NCBI RefSeq assembly: GCF_028747205.1
Contig: NZ_CP112880.1
Coordinates: 3,286,001 to 3,350,000 of the forward strand
DNA: 64,000 bases
Direction: 5' to 3'
Origin: Streptomyces sp. CA-278952
Lineage (GTDB): Bacteria > Actinomycetota > Actinomycetes > Streptomycetales > Streptomycetaceae
Shown here: piece after piece, positions 33,576 through 41,750 of the stretch
How the letters are laid out: every line of letters begins with the position of its first letter
How positions within the stretch are numbered: position 1 is the stretch's first letter
Made by a program: the position numbers and the translations under genes
The notes under the pieces: model-generated
What the model saw: only the letters and a program-made list of their open reading frames with translations
Told to the model about the DNA's origin: nothing
Database searches by the model: none

Positions 33576-33998
33576 TCACAGCCGCTTGAGCCCGACGTAC
33601 TGGAGGGCTGCGAAGCCGCCGACGGTCAGGCTCTGGAGCACGATCCAGACCGTGCCGACGCCGGTCGGGGACAGCACACCGGAGACCGCGACCACCAGGC
33701 TGAGGACGACCCACAGCAGGTTCGCCACGATGACCGCCGTCAGTCCCGTGCGGTTGATCTCCTTCCGCGTCCCGATGGCGAGCACTCCCAGCGCGTAGAG
33801 GAGCAGGAAGACCCCCACCGGGTACTGGACTGCCGTCGTGACACCGAAGAAGGAGTCGAGGACCGTGGCGAGTGCCAGGTACGCGATCCCGTTGAGGCCG
33901 GTGACCACCGCGTCCAGCTTGAGCGCCAGCCTCGCGAAACCGTCGGATCCCGTCGCCCTCGCGTATGCGGTAACCCCGTCGTACGGCGTCGAAGTCAT
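33576..33998 (-). CDS. Four-span hypothetical membrane protein
   Basis: 140 residues from ATG 33998 (MTSTPYDGVTAYARATG) with AGGAAG upstream. Four hydrophobic helices, e.g. GLNGIAYLALATVLDSFFGV and GLTAVIVANLLWVVLSLVVA. Conserved in actinobacteria next to MarR genes. The upstream palindromes at 34047-34119 suggest MarR control, but the nearby MarR gene is broken. Confidence 0.75.
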   Translation of the reverse strand: MTSTPYDGVTAYARATGSDGFARLALKLDAVVTGLNGIAYLALATVLDSFFGVTTAVQYPVGVFLLLYALGVLAIGTRKEINRTGLTAVIVANLLWVVLSLVVAVSGVLSPTGVGTVWIVLQSLTVGGFAALQYVGLKRL

Positions 33999-34046
33999 GG
34001 TCGTCTTCCTCTCGTGCAGCAGGGAGTTGCCCGGATGGAAGCGGCC

Positions 34047-34097
34047 CCCTCCGTGGGGCCTCCGAACACTGCTGAAGGTAGGCGGCCCCACGGAGGG
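34047..34097. repeat. 14-bp perfect inverted repeat
   Basis: CCCTCCGTGGGGCC (34047-34060) and GGCCCCACGGAGGG (34084-34097) with a 23-bp loop, in the upstream region of the membrane-protein gene. May form a 5'-UTR hairpin. Confidence 0.7.
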
Positions 34098-34102
34098 CCT
34101 CA

Positions 34103-34119
34103 ATTACCTCCGAGGTAAT
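34103..34119. promoter_or_regulatory. MarR-type palindromic operator
   Basis: ATTACCTCCGAGGTAAT is a perfect 17-bp palindrome (8-bp arms, 1-bp centre) of the TACCTC-GAGGTA type bound by MarR/HxlR regulators. It lies between the membrane-protein gene and the MarR remnant. Confidence 0.65.
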
Positions 34120-34147
34120 CAGCCCATCGCATCCAGCGTCCCCCGCT

Positions 34148-34185
34148 CACGGTCACGGCCACGGCCACGGCCACGGCCACGGCCG
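34148..34185. repeat. CGGCCA hexamer tandem tract
   Basis: Five to six copies of the hexamer CGGCCA run in a row with slight decay at the ends. Non-coding. Confidence 0.6.
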
Positions 34186-34258
34186 ACGACCCCCGTCCCG
34201 CGCTGCCCCGAAGCCCTGCCCCCGGGCCGGAGCCCCGTAGCCCAGCGAGGCCCGACCA

Positions 34259-34459
34259 TCATGAAGTTCGAGGCGTCGCCCCCGAATGCGCGTCGCCCTC
34301 GACGTTGGCGATCATCTTGCGCAGTACCTGGAGCGCGGCCACGTACTCCTCGTCGCTGATGCCCTTGTGGACTTCGGCGCGTACCTCGGTCGCCAGCTCA
34401 CGCAGCCGCACTCTGGCGGCCTCGTTCATGCGGGACGCCGCGCGAAGACGAACGATCAC
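34259..34459 (-). pseudogene. MarR-family C-terminal remnant
   Basis: 66-codon frame whose main part, NEAARVRLRELATEVRAEV and DEEYVAALQVLRKMIANVEG, looks like the last helices of a MarR protein. The winged helix and N-terminus are absent, and DNA upstream does not continue the fold in any frame. Likely a 5'-truncated relic of the regulator of the nearby palindrome. Confidence 0.5.
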
Positions 34460-34545
34460 TCGGACGCCGCTGGGGGCGCAGGATGCCCCGCCCTGTGTGG
34501 TGCCGCCCTGGCCCCCGTGCGGTGCCGCCCTGCGACGGCGGAGCG

Positions 34546-34782
34546 TCAGCCCTGGTCGGTGTCGTCGCCCGACTGTGCGGTGTCGTCGCCCGTCTGGCCG
34601 GTGCCCTCGGCCGTGCCGGTCTTCTCGCGCATCTTGCGCACCAGCTCCGCCTTCTGGTCGGCGGCACTCCGGCGGTCGAGATTGCGGTGCGGGCCGTTGT
34701 TCTGCCGTTCGGCGCGGGACAGCTTCTTGCGCTGGCCGCCACCCTGGCCCACAGGGTTGTTGATGTTCTTGCTCACGGTCAC
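34546..34782 (-). CDS. DUF6243-family small protein
   Basis: 78 residues from GTG 34782 (second GTG at 34776 is used in many homologues: VSKNINNPVG). Basic, with KKLSRAERQNNGPHRNLDRR and an acidic tail with DDT repeats. Widely conserved in Streptomyces, no known function; likely cytoplasmic and disordered. Confidence 0.75.
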   Translation of the reverse strand: MTVSKNINNPVGQGGGQRKKLSRAERQNNGPHRNLDRRSAADQKAELVRKMREKTGTAEGTGQTGDDTAQSGDDTDQG

Positions 34783-35059
34783 GGGTTCTCCCGGTTGTGA
34801 TGTGAAATGATCTACGGATTCACCGGTGGGGGACGGGCGGCGACGTCGGCAGGACGTCAGCGGCGGCCCATCACACGCTCACTCGTAAATCGGCGTCTGG
34901 AATGACAAAGACGTTACCCGGTTCCGTCGCCCCCCGCACACCACCCGTTTCGGTGGGTCCGGCATCGGCCGAGCCTGCGGCGAGAACCCGGGGTCAGCCG
35001 TTATGGCCGCTTCAGGTGAGTAGCCGTACTCAGGCGGGTGGCTGCCCGTCCGCCGCACC

Positions 35060-35476
35060 ATGGTGTACATGCCGAAGTGGGTCCTGGATCTTGGACTGGC
35101 CGTCCTGTTGTCGGGGGTCGTGGCGGGGGCGCTGATTGTCTTCTGGTTCGTCGAAGGCCTGAAACTGTGGGCCACCAAGGGAGGGACGGTTCCGGGCCGC
35201 ACGCGCCGGCTCATCCTCGCACTGAGCCTGGGGGCGACTTCCTCGGCCCTGATCAGCTATGGCCTGTCCGAGGCCGAGGCTGATCTGCCGGTGGCCCACG
35301 CGTCCCAGGCGGTCCTGGCAGTGCTCTGCGCGGTGCTTGTGATCCTGGTCGCGGGTGACGAGGGCTACGAGCGGATCGCCACGTACCGGCGTCGGCGTCG
35401 CCTTCGCCGTGAACGTCTTCGGCGGCACGTCACGCAGCCCCCGGGGGGCTCCTTCAGGTGCCGCCGCGACCGATGA
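35060..35476 (+). CDS. Hypothetical membrane protein, three spans
   Basis: 138 residues, ATG 35060. Hydrophobic helices LGLAVLLSGVVAGALIVFW, LILALSLGATSSALISYGL and AVLAVLCAVLVILVA, followed by an Arg-rich cytoplasmic tail (TYRRRRRLRRERLRRH). No family recognised. Confidence 0.5.
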   Translation: MVYMPKWVLDLGLAVLLSGVVAGALIVFWFVEGLKLWATKGGTVPGRTRRLILALSLGATSSALISYGLSEAEADLPVAHASQAVLAVLCAVLVILVAGDEGYERIATYRRRRRLRRERLRRHVTQPPGGSFRCRRDR

Positions 35477-35511
35477 GTTCCGCTCCCCCATGCGGTCAGC
35501 ATCGGTGAGAG

Positions 35512-35548
35512 CAACCGCACGAAGACAACCGCACGAAGGCAACCGCAC
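35512..35548. repeat. 14-bp tandem repeat upstream of the reductase gene
   Basis: CAACCGCACGAAGA/G is present as two full units and a third partial unit, ending 18 bp before the ATG at 35567. Confidence 0.65.
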
Positions 35549-35566
35549 CGACAGGAGCAGCAGCAC

Positions 35567-36157
35567 ATGGGTCAGCTGGTCGTGGTCAACTTCGTCTCCT
35601 TGGACGGCGTCATGCAGTCGGTCCTCTCGGCCGACGAGGACCGGGGCGGTGGGTTCGATCAGGGCGGCTGGGTGATGCCGTACGTCGACGACGTGGTCGA
35701 GCGGTTCATGAGCGAGGCCACGGCCGGTGCCGGCGCTCTGCTCCTGGGGCGCAGGACCTACGAGATCTTCGCCGCCACCTGGCCGTACGCCGACCCGAAC
35801 GACCCCGCTGTGGCAGCCATGAACGCGATGCCCAAGTACGTCGCGTCCCGCACGCTCAAGGAGCTGGACTGGGCGAACTCCATCCTCCTCGGGGCCGATC
35901 CGGTGGCGGAGATCAGCCGGATCACGGCCGCGTCCGGGAGCGAGACGGTGGTGCTGGGCAGCGGAGAGCTGCTCGCGACCCTGATCGAGCACGACCTCGT
36001 CGACGAGTACCGGCTGCTCGTCTTCCCTCTCCTCCTGGGCGGTGGGAAGCGGCTCTTCGCCGATGGCGGGGGCCCTCGTCACCTGAAGCTCACCGCAACG
36101 GAGCCGACACCGTCCGGCGTCCTGATCAACACCTACCGCCGCCCCGCCGAAGAGTGA
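35567..36157 (+). CDS. Dihydrofolate-reductase/RibD-C family protein
   Basis: 196 residues, ATG 35567 with AGGAG upstream. Fold markers: LVVVNFVSLDGVMQS, AGALLLGRRTYEIFAATWP, KYVASRTLKELDW, VLGSGELLATLIEHDLVDEY and PLLLGGGKRLF. NADPH-dependent reductase of unknown substrate. Cytoplasmic. Confidence 0.85.
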   Translation: MGQLVVVNFVSLDGVMQSVLSADEDRGGGFDQGGWVMPYVDDVVERFMSEATAGAGALLLGRRTYEIFAATWPYADPNDPAVAAMNAMPKYVASRTLKELDWANSILLGADPVAEISRITAASGSETVVLGSGELLATLIEHDLVDEYRLLVFPLLLGGGKRLFADGGGPRHLKLTATEPTPSGVLINTYRRPAEE

Positions 36158-36254
36158 GAGCCTCATCGGCGGCAGCGAACGCACTGCTGCTCGCGCACAA
36201 GGAACAGGCGCGGCTCTGTGACGTTCGGCGGGGAGATCGGGAAGGCTGGGGCGC

Positions 36255-36638
36255 ATGGTTTCGGTAGTACAGAACGTGGCGATCGACTGTGCGGACGCCT
36301 ACGGGCTCGCACGGTTCTGGAGCGGTGTGACAGGCCGTCCCCTGCACCCGGAGGACAGGCCGGGCGTCCGGGAGGCCCAGGTGCTGTTGGCGGAGGGCCC
36401 GGTGCTGCACTTCAATCAGGTGCCCGAGGCCAAGACGATCAAGAACCGGCTCCATCTGTGCCTGCGCCCGGAGACCTCGCGCGATCAGGAGGTGGACCGG
36501 CTGCTGGAGCTCGGCGCCACGTTCGTCGGCGATCATCGGAATCCCGATGGTTCGGGCTGGGCGATCCTCGCCGATCCCGAAGGCAACGAGTTCTGCGTCC
36601 TGCGGAGTGAGTCCGACCGAGCCGCCATGCTCTCCTGA
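36255..36638 (+). CDS. Glyoxalase-like VOC protein
   Basis: 127 residues, ATG 36255. VVQNVAIDCADAYGLARFWS and HLCLRPETSRDQEVDRLLEL with DPEGNEFCVLRS are typical of the Glyoxalase_6 group. Single domain that would dimerise. Substrate unknown. Confidence 0.8.
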   Translation: MVSVVQNVAIDCADAYGLARFWSGVTGRPLHPEDRPGVREAQVLLAEGPVLHFNQVPEAKTIKNRLHLCLRPETSRDQEVDRLLELGATFVGDHRNPDGSGWAILADPEGNEFCVLRSESDRAAMLS

Positions 36639-36700
36639 CGCTCACGGCGTCCGGGACGGATGACGCCCGCCCGGGCCTCCTCGTCGGCGACGATGGCCGA

Positions 36701-37117
36701 ATGAGTCAGGAACACGAAGACGTGAGTGCGGCGATCGACGGCGAGTTGCGGCTGATGGACCCCGCCGTCCGTCTCTCCCGGTCCATCGCCGAGACACTGC
36801 TCGACCCGGAGTTCGTCGAGATCGGGGCTTCCGGAAGGCGGTGGACGTACGAGGAGGTGCTCATCGCCCTCCCCGACCTGGACGGCGGAGGCGCGGACAG
36901 CCCGCGCTACGAGCCCTCCGGTATGACCGGAGTGGTGCTGGGGCCCGGGCTGGTGCACCTCACGTACGAGACCGTCATCGGCGGCGACCGGGCCCGCCGG
37001 AGTTCGCTGTGGCGCCGGCGGGCCGGGGAGACGTCGTGGCGGATGTACTACCACCAGGCGACGCCGGTTCCGGCCGGGGAGGAGCCCCGGGACCGCGCCC
37101 CGTCCGACTCCGGCTGA
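36701..37117 (+). CDS. DUF4440/NTF2-like small protein
   Basis: 138 residues, ATG 36701. The cone-shaped NTF2-like fold is suggested by AIDGELRLMDPAVRLS, DPEFVEIGASGRRWTYEEVL, LTYETVIGG and WRMYYHQATPV. Function unknown. The 216-bp gap to the next gene carries CGACGCCG/CCCGACGG short repeats only. Confidence 0.7.
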   Translation: MSQEHEDVSAAIDGELRLMDPAVRLSRSIAETLLDPEFVEIGASGRRWTYEEVLIALPDLDGGGADSPRYEPSGMTGVVLGPGLVHLTYETVIGGDRARRSSLWRRRAGETSWRMYYHQATPVPAGEEPRDRAPSDSG

Positions 37118-37333
37118 CGCCGGCCCAACGCCGCCCGACGCCGCCCGACGCCGGTCCCGACGGCCCCGACGCCGCCCGTCCCGACGGCCCCGAGGGCTCC
37201 GTGCCGCGCGGCGCCGAACGAGTGGACTTCGCAGGGCGCGGCCGGCATGCGGTACGGAGGCCGGGGGCAGGGTGGTGTCGTTGCCGTCGCTCCGCTCCCC
37301 TCCCTCCCCCTCCCGGTCCGGAAGAGGCCCCCT

Positions 37334-38608
37334 GTGCGACGCTCCCCCACCCGACGCCTGTACGCCGCGATGCTGCTCGCGGCGTCCGTACTGGTCCCGA
37401 TGGCCGTGACTCCCGCCCCGGCGGTCCACGCCGCTGGGCTCGACCGGCACCATCAGCACCATCAGCACACCGGGAACGACCGACCCGGCGGACACGACCG
37501 GCACGGTCAGGACGACTGTCCGCCCGGCGGTCTCGGTCCCGAGCTGACCGCCAAGCTGGACCAGGCCATCGCGGACGTCCGCGAGCAGGCCGGTATTCCC
37601 GGCGTCGTCGTCGGACTGTGGATGCCGGGGAAGGGCAGCTACGTCCACGCCGACGGCGTCGCCGACACGGCCACCGGTGAGCCGATGTCGGCCGACACCC
37701 GGATCCGGATCGGCAGTGAGACCAAGACGTTCACGGTCACCGCGCTGCTCCAGCTCGTCGACGACAAGCTCGTCAAGCTGGACGACCCGATCTCCCGTTA
37801 CGTCTCCGGCGTGCGCAACGGCGACCGGATCACGCTGCGCCAGCTCGCCGGGATGCGCAGCGGCCTGTTCCCGTACACCGCCGACGCGGACTTCGTGCAC
37901 GACCTGCTGAGCGATCCGTACCGCTCGTTCACCCCGCGGGGCGTGCTCGCGTACGGCATGAAGCACAAGAACACCTTCGAGCCGGGTGCGGAGTTCCAGT
38001 ACTCCAACTCCAACCTCGTCCTCCTCGGCCTGGTGATCGAGAAGGTCACCGGCCAGAAGCTCCGCGAGGTCATCCACGAGCGGGTGCTCCGCCCCGCCCA
38101 CCTGCACAACACGCTCTTCCCGACCGGGGCCGAGTTCCCCGAGCCGCACGCCCGCGGCTACACCGACCAGACGCTGAGCGGCGAGACCGAGGACGCCACG
38201 GAGTGGAACCCCTCGTGGGCGTGGGCGGCCGGCGCGATGATCTCCGATCTGCACGACCTGCGCCGCTGGGCCAAGGTCGTCGCCACCGGGGAGCTGCTGA
38301 GCCCCGCTACCCAGGCGCAGCGGCTCAGGACGCAGCCGACCGGCTTCCCGGGGCTCAGCTACGGCCTCGGCATCTTCGACGCCGACGGGTGGATCGGGCA
38401 CAACGGTTCCCTGCCGGGGTACGAGACCGTGACCGTCTACCTGCCCTCGCAGAAGGCCACTCTGGTCATCATGATCAACACGGACTCCCTGAGCGATGGC
38501 CAGGAGCCGTCCACCCTGCTCGCCCGCGCGGTCACGCGGATCGCCACCCCGGACCACGTCTACGACGGCAGCGCCTCCCGGGAGCCGGCCGCCCCGGCCA
38601 CTTCCTGA
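37334..38608 (+). CDS. Secreted serine hydrolase of beta-lactamase/DD-peptidase fold
   Basis: 424 residues from GTG 37334 with AAGAGG upstream. Signal peptide (RLYAAMLLAASVLVPMAVTP) then a His/Asp-rich linker (HHQHHQHTG, GGHDRHGQDD). Catalytic boxes of class C beta-lactamase/DD-carboxypeptidase: SETK (Ser-x-x-Lys) in RIGSETKTFTVTA, YSNSN (Tyr-Ser-Asn) and HNGSLPGY in place of KTG. Acts outside the cell on peptidoglycan stems or esters. The His-rich segment could bind metal. Confidence 0.85.
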   Translation: MRRSPTRRLYAAMLLAASVLVPMAVTPAPAVHAAGLDRHHQHHQHTGNDRPGGHDRHGQDDCPPGGLGPELTAKLDQAIADVREQAGIPGVVVGLWMPGKGSYVHADGVADTATGEPMSADTRIRIGSETKTFTVTALLQLVDDKLVKLDDPISRYVSGVRNGDRITLRQLAGMRSGLFPYTADADFVHDLLSDPYRSFTPRGVLAYGMKHKNTFEPGAEFQYSNSNLVLLGLVIEKVTGQKLREVIHERVLRPAHLHNTLFPTGAEFPEPHARGYTDQTLSGETEDATEWNPSWAWAAGAMISDLHDLRRWAKVVATGELLSPATQAQRLRTQPTGFPGLSYGLGIFDADGWIGHNGSLPGYETVTVYLPSQKATLVIMINTDSLSDGQEPSTLLARAVTRIATPDHVYDGSASREPAAPATS

Positions 38609-38632
38609 GGCCACCCCCGGACCCCGTCCGGG

Positions 38633-39244
38633 CTATCGCCCCAGCCCCTCCTCCACCAGCGCCGCCCACTGCGCCACCACCCGGGCCCGCCGGGCGGCGT
38701 CGTCGGTGAGGAGGTTGGCGAGGCCGAGGCCGCGGGCCATGTCGAGGAGGCCCTGGACCGTTTCGCGCGCCCCGGGGCGGGATTCGTCCGCGCCCAGCAG
38801 CTCGACGGCGATCCGGTGCGTCTCCCGGCCCACCCGCGCCTCCAGTTCCGTCACGCGCGGCCGGAGCTGGGCCTCGTTGGAGGCGGCGACCCAGAGGTGG
38901 AGCGCGGCCCGGAACAGGGGGCCGGTGTAGAGGTCGACCAGGGCCGCGACCACCTCGGCGCGGCCCTGGACGGGGAGCGTGCGCAGCGCGGCGGAGCGTT
39001 CCTCGGCGACGTACTCCACCGCCCCCGTGAACAGGTCCTCGCGGGTCGGGAAGTGGTGCTGGGCCGCGCCGCGCGAGACGCCGGCCCGCTCGGCGACGAC
39101 GGAGACGGTGGAGCCCGCCCAGCCGTGTTCGGCCAGGCAGGCCACCGCCGCCTCCAGGAGCCGCTGCCGGGTCGCCCGGCTGCGGTCCTGCTTCGGCGCG
39201 TGGGCGGATTTCAGAGGGCTGGAAGGTGGTGTCACCGCACCCAT
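38633..39244 (-). CDS. TetR-family regulator, last gene of the acyl-CoA operon
   Basis: 203 residues, GTG/ATG start at 39244; it overlaps the enoyl-CoA hydratase gene by 13 bp. HTH: TRQRLLEAAVACLAEHGWAG, VVAERAGVSRGAAQHHFPTR. Its position at the end of the catabolic operon makes it the likely regulator of the operon, possibly through the palindrome at 49118-49139. The ligand is probably an acyl-CoA. Confidence 0.85.
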   Translation of the reverse strand: MGAVTPPSSPLKSAHAPKQDRSRATRQRLLEAAVACLAEHGWAGSTVSVVAERAGVSRGAAQHHFPTREDLFTGAVEYVAEERSAALRTLPVQGRAEVVAALVDLYTGPLFRAALHLWVAASNEAQLRPRVTELEARVGRETHRIAVELLGADESRPGARETVQGLLDMARGLGLANLLTDDAARRARVVAQWAALVEEGLGR

Positions 39245-39966
39245 GCCGGGTCCCGTCGTTCGATGAAGGCCGTCATCCCCTCCCTCGCCTCGTCGGAGGC
39301 GAACAACGCGGCGGATCGGGCGACGAGGTCTTCGGCGTACTGGTCGAAGCTCCTCAGCACGGTAGCCGTGACCAGCTCCTTCGATGCGGCCAGCCCCTGC
39401 GGCGAAGCCCGGCGCAGGCCGTCCAGGATGGGGACGAGTGCCTGGTCGACGTCCTCGGCGGCCACCGTGACCAGGGCGATCCTGGCCGCCTCCGCCGCGT
39501 CGAAGCGCTCACCGGTGAGGTAGTAGCGGTTCGCCGCCGTGCGGTCCAGGCGCGGCAGCAGGGTGAGGGAGATGACCGCCGGGGCCAGGCCGAGGCGGGA
39601 CTCCGTGAGGGCGAAGGTCGAGGCCGGGCCCGCCACCGCGATGTCGCACGCCGCCAGCAGGCCCAGGCCGCCCGCCCGGACATGGCCCGTCACCCGGGCG
39701 ACGACCGGTTTGGGCAGCGCGACGATCTCCCGCATCAGGCCCACGAACGCCTCCGGGTCCGGCGGCTCCTTGAGGTCCGCCCCGGCGCAGAACGTCGTGC
39801 CGGTGTGGGTGAGCAGCACCGCCCGTACGGTGTCGTCCGCCGCGCACGCCGCCAGTGCCGCGCGCGCTTCGCCCACCAGGGAGGCGGAGAGCGCGTTGCG
39901 GTTCGCCGGGGAGTCCAGGGTCAGCGTCGCCACTCCCCGGTCCGCCGTCCGTCCGATCAGGGTCAC
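39232..39966 (-). CDS. Enoyl-CoA hydratase/isomerase family protein
   Basis: 244 residues from GTG 39966. Crotonase fold: TLTLDSPANRNALSASLVGE, GTTFCAGADLKEPPDP, oxyanion GHVRAGGLGLLAACDIAVAG and ESRLGLAPAVISLTLLPRL. Hydrates an unsaturated acyl-CoA from the preceding dehydrogenase/carboxylase steps. Its first ~40 bp are part of a 41-bp tandem duplication with the end of the ligase gene. Confidence 0.9.
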   Translation of the reverse strand: MTLIGRTADRGVATLTLDSPANRNALSASLVGEARAALAACAADDTVRAVLLTHTGTTFCAGADLKEPPDPEAFVGLMREIVALPKPVVARVTGHVRAGGLGLLAACDIAVAGPASTFALTESRLGLAPAVISLTLLPRLDRTAANRYYLTGERFDAAEAARIALVTVAAEDVDQALVPILDGLRRASPQGLAASKELVTATVLRSFDQYAEDLVARSAALFASDEAREGMTAFIERRDPAWVR

Positions 39967-40022
39967 TTCTCCTCCGTCCGGTCTGCCGTCCGTCCGATCA
40001 AGGTCACTTCTCCTCCGTCTTC
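39941..40022. repeat. 41-bp tandem duplication at the ligase/hydratase junction
   Basis: The segment around GGTCACTTCTCCTCCGTC occurs at 39961 and again at 40002 with few changes, period 41 bp. Because 41 is not a multiple of 3, the first copy makes a separate 14-codon ORF (40007-39963, VTLIGRTADRTEEK) whose start overlaps the ligase stop and whose stop overlaps the hydratase GTG. Confidence 0.75.
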
Positions 40023-41587
40023 TCCCGGTCGCGCAGCTCGCGCCGGAGGATCTTGCCGGACGCCGCCCGGGGCACCGCCTCGACGAACTCGGCCTGCCGC
40101 ACCTTCTTGTACGGGGAGACGCGTTCGGCGACGTACGCCAGGACGTCCTCCACCGTCAGGCCGTCCGCCGCCGGGCCCCGGACCAGGAACGCCTTCGGGA
40201 CCTCGTTGCCGTCCGCGTCGTACACCCCGATCACCGCCGCGTCCGCGAGGTGCTCGTGGGTGAGGAGCAGGGCCTCCAACTCGGCGGGGGCCACCTGGTA
40301 GCCCTTGTACTTGATCAGCTCCTTGACCCGGTCGACGACGAAGAGCCAGCCGTCCGCGTCGACCCGCCCGACGTCGCCGGTGTGCACCCAGCCGTCCGCG
40401 TCGATCATGTCGGCGGTGGCGTCGGGGCGGCCCAGGTAGCCCTTCATCACCTGGGGGCCGCGGATGAGGATCTCGCCGTCGGCCCCCTCCTCCGCGTCCG
40501 TCGCCGGGTCCTCCAGCGACACGATCCGCATCTCGGTGCCCGGCAGCAGCTTGCCGACCGTCCCCGGCGGCGGCTGCTCGACGGAGAGCGGCACCACGTG
40601 CGTCCCCGGCGACAGCTCCGTCATCCCGTACGCCTGCCGCACCGGCGGCAGTCCCAGGCGGGCCGAACAGGCGGCGGCCAGGTCGGCGTCGAGCGGGGCG
40701 GCGGCGCTGACGATGTACTGGAGCGAGGAGAGGTCGTACTCCCCCACCAGCGGGTGCTTCGCCAGGGCCAGCACGATCGGCGGGGCCACGTACAGGCCGG
40801 TGATCCGGTGCGTCTGGATGGCCTCCAGAAACTGCGCCAGATCGAAGCGGGGCAGGACGACGACCGTCGCCCCGCAGCGGAGCGGGGCGTTCATGAGCGC
40901 CGTCAGACCGTAGATGTGGAAGAAGGGCAGCACCGCCAGGATGCGGTCGCCCTCGCCCATCGGGATGAACGGTCTCAGCTGCTCCAGGTTGGTCGCGATC
41001 GAGCGGTGCGTGAGCATCACGCCCTTGGGCGTGCCCGTCGTGCCGGAGCTGTACGGGAGCGCCGCGATGTCCTCGCCGGGGTCGATGGCGATCTCCGGAA
41101 CGGGGGCGGTGGAGGAGAGCATGTCCAGGATGGAGGTGTGTTCCTCCGCCTGGTCGCAGACGTAGATCTGCCGTATGCCGCCGGTGAGTTCGGCCGCCCG
41201 GCGGGCGGTCGTCAGGAGCGGGGAGACGGTGACGATCCACTTCGCGCCGCTGTCGGCGAGCTGTTTGGCGAGCTCCTCGGGTGTGGCCAGCGGGTGGACG
41301 GTGGTGACGGAGGCCCCGGCGCGGGTGGCCCCGTAGAAGACCGCCGGGTAGGCGATGGTGTTGGGGCTGTGGAGGGCGAGGACGTCGCCCTTGCGGAGAC
41401 CGGCCTCGGCGAGCGCGGCGGCGATGCGCCGGTGGAAGCCGTCGAGTTGGGCGTACGTGAGGGTGGCGCCGTTCGTCCCGTCGATCAGGGCGACGGTGTC
41501 ACCGAACCCGGCGGCCTCGCCGAGGACCGCGTCGTGGATGGGCGTGTCGAGGGCCGGTACGTCTGCGTACTCGCTGCGGAACACCAT
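40004..41587 (-). CDS. Acyl-CoA synthetase (4-coumarate-CoA ligase family)
   Basis: 527 residues, ATG 41587. ANL-superfamily motifs: P-loop ALPYSSGTTGTPKGVMLTH, YGMTELSPGTHVVP, the hinge-and-Asp segment WVHTGDVGRVDADGWLFVVD, KELIKYKGYQVAPAELEALL and the catalytic Lys in ASGKILRREL. Activates a carboxylic acid to its CoA ester, feeding the operon. No targeting signal; cytoplasmic. Confidence 0.92.
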   Translation of the reverse strand: MVFRSEYADVPALDTPIHDAVLGEAAGFGDTVALIDGTNGATLTYAQLDGFHRRIAAALAEAGLRKGDVLALHSPNTIAYPAVFYGATRAGASVTTVHPLATPEELAKQLADSGAKWIVTVSPLLTTARRAAELTGGIRQIYVCDQAEEHTSILDMLSSTAPVPEIAIDPGEDIAALPYSSGTTGTPKGVMLTHRSIATNLEQLRPFIPMGEGDRILAVLPFFHIYGLTALMNAPLRCGATVVVLPRFDLAQFLEAIQTHRITGLYVAPPIVLALAKHPLVGEYDLSSLQYIVSAAAPLDADLAAACSARLGLPPVRQAYGMTELSPGTHVVPLSVEQPPPGTVGKLLPGTEMRIVSLEDPATDAEEGADGEILIRGPQVMKGYLGRPDATADMIDADGWVHTGDVGRVDADGWLFVVDRVKELIKYKGYQVAPAELEALLLTHEHLADAAVIGVYDADGNEVPKAFLVRGPAADGLTVEDVLAYVAERVSPYKKVRQAEFVEAVPRAASGKILRRELRDREKTEEK

Positions 41588-41750
41588 GGCGGTCCCCTGT
41601 CGTCGCGGATGCCCGCGCCGCCCGGGTGGCGGCGCGGGTCGCCGTGCGGGTGTGGAGGGTCAGAATCGCCCCTGTGGGGAGGGATGGGGAGAGGTCGGAC
41701 GGAAGCGGATCGGGAAGGGCCATGGGCCAAGGGCCAAGGGCCCGGGAAGC
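41588..41750 (-). promoter_or_regulatory. Operon-internal gap with strong hairpin
   Basis: The 163-bp gap between ligase and dehydrogenase genes contains CCCGCGCCGCC (41612-41622) and GGCGGCGCGGG (41628-41638), an 11-bp perfect stem with 5-nt loop. It may terminate part of the transcripts or stabilise an mRNA end, so the ligase, hydratase and TetR genes could be expressed at a lower or separate level. Confidence 0.5.

Noticed and set aside
37118..37333. Gene in the CGACGCCG-rich gap before the serine hydrolase
   Set aside because: Frames come from short GC repeats and lack start signals; the hydrolase start at 37334 has a ribosome site and signal peptide.
39963..40007. 14-codon ORF as a real regulatory peptide
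   Set aside because: It is a direct copy of the hydratase start with the ligase tail, best explained by a 41-bp duplication.
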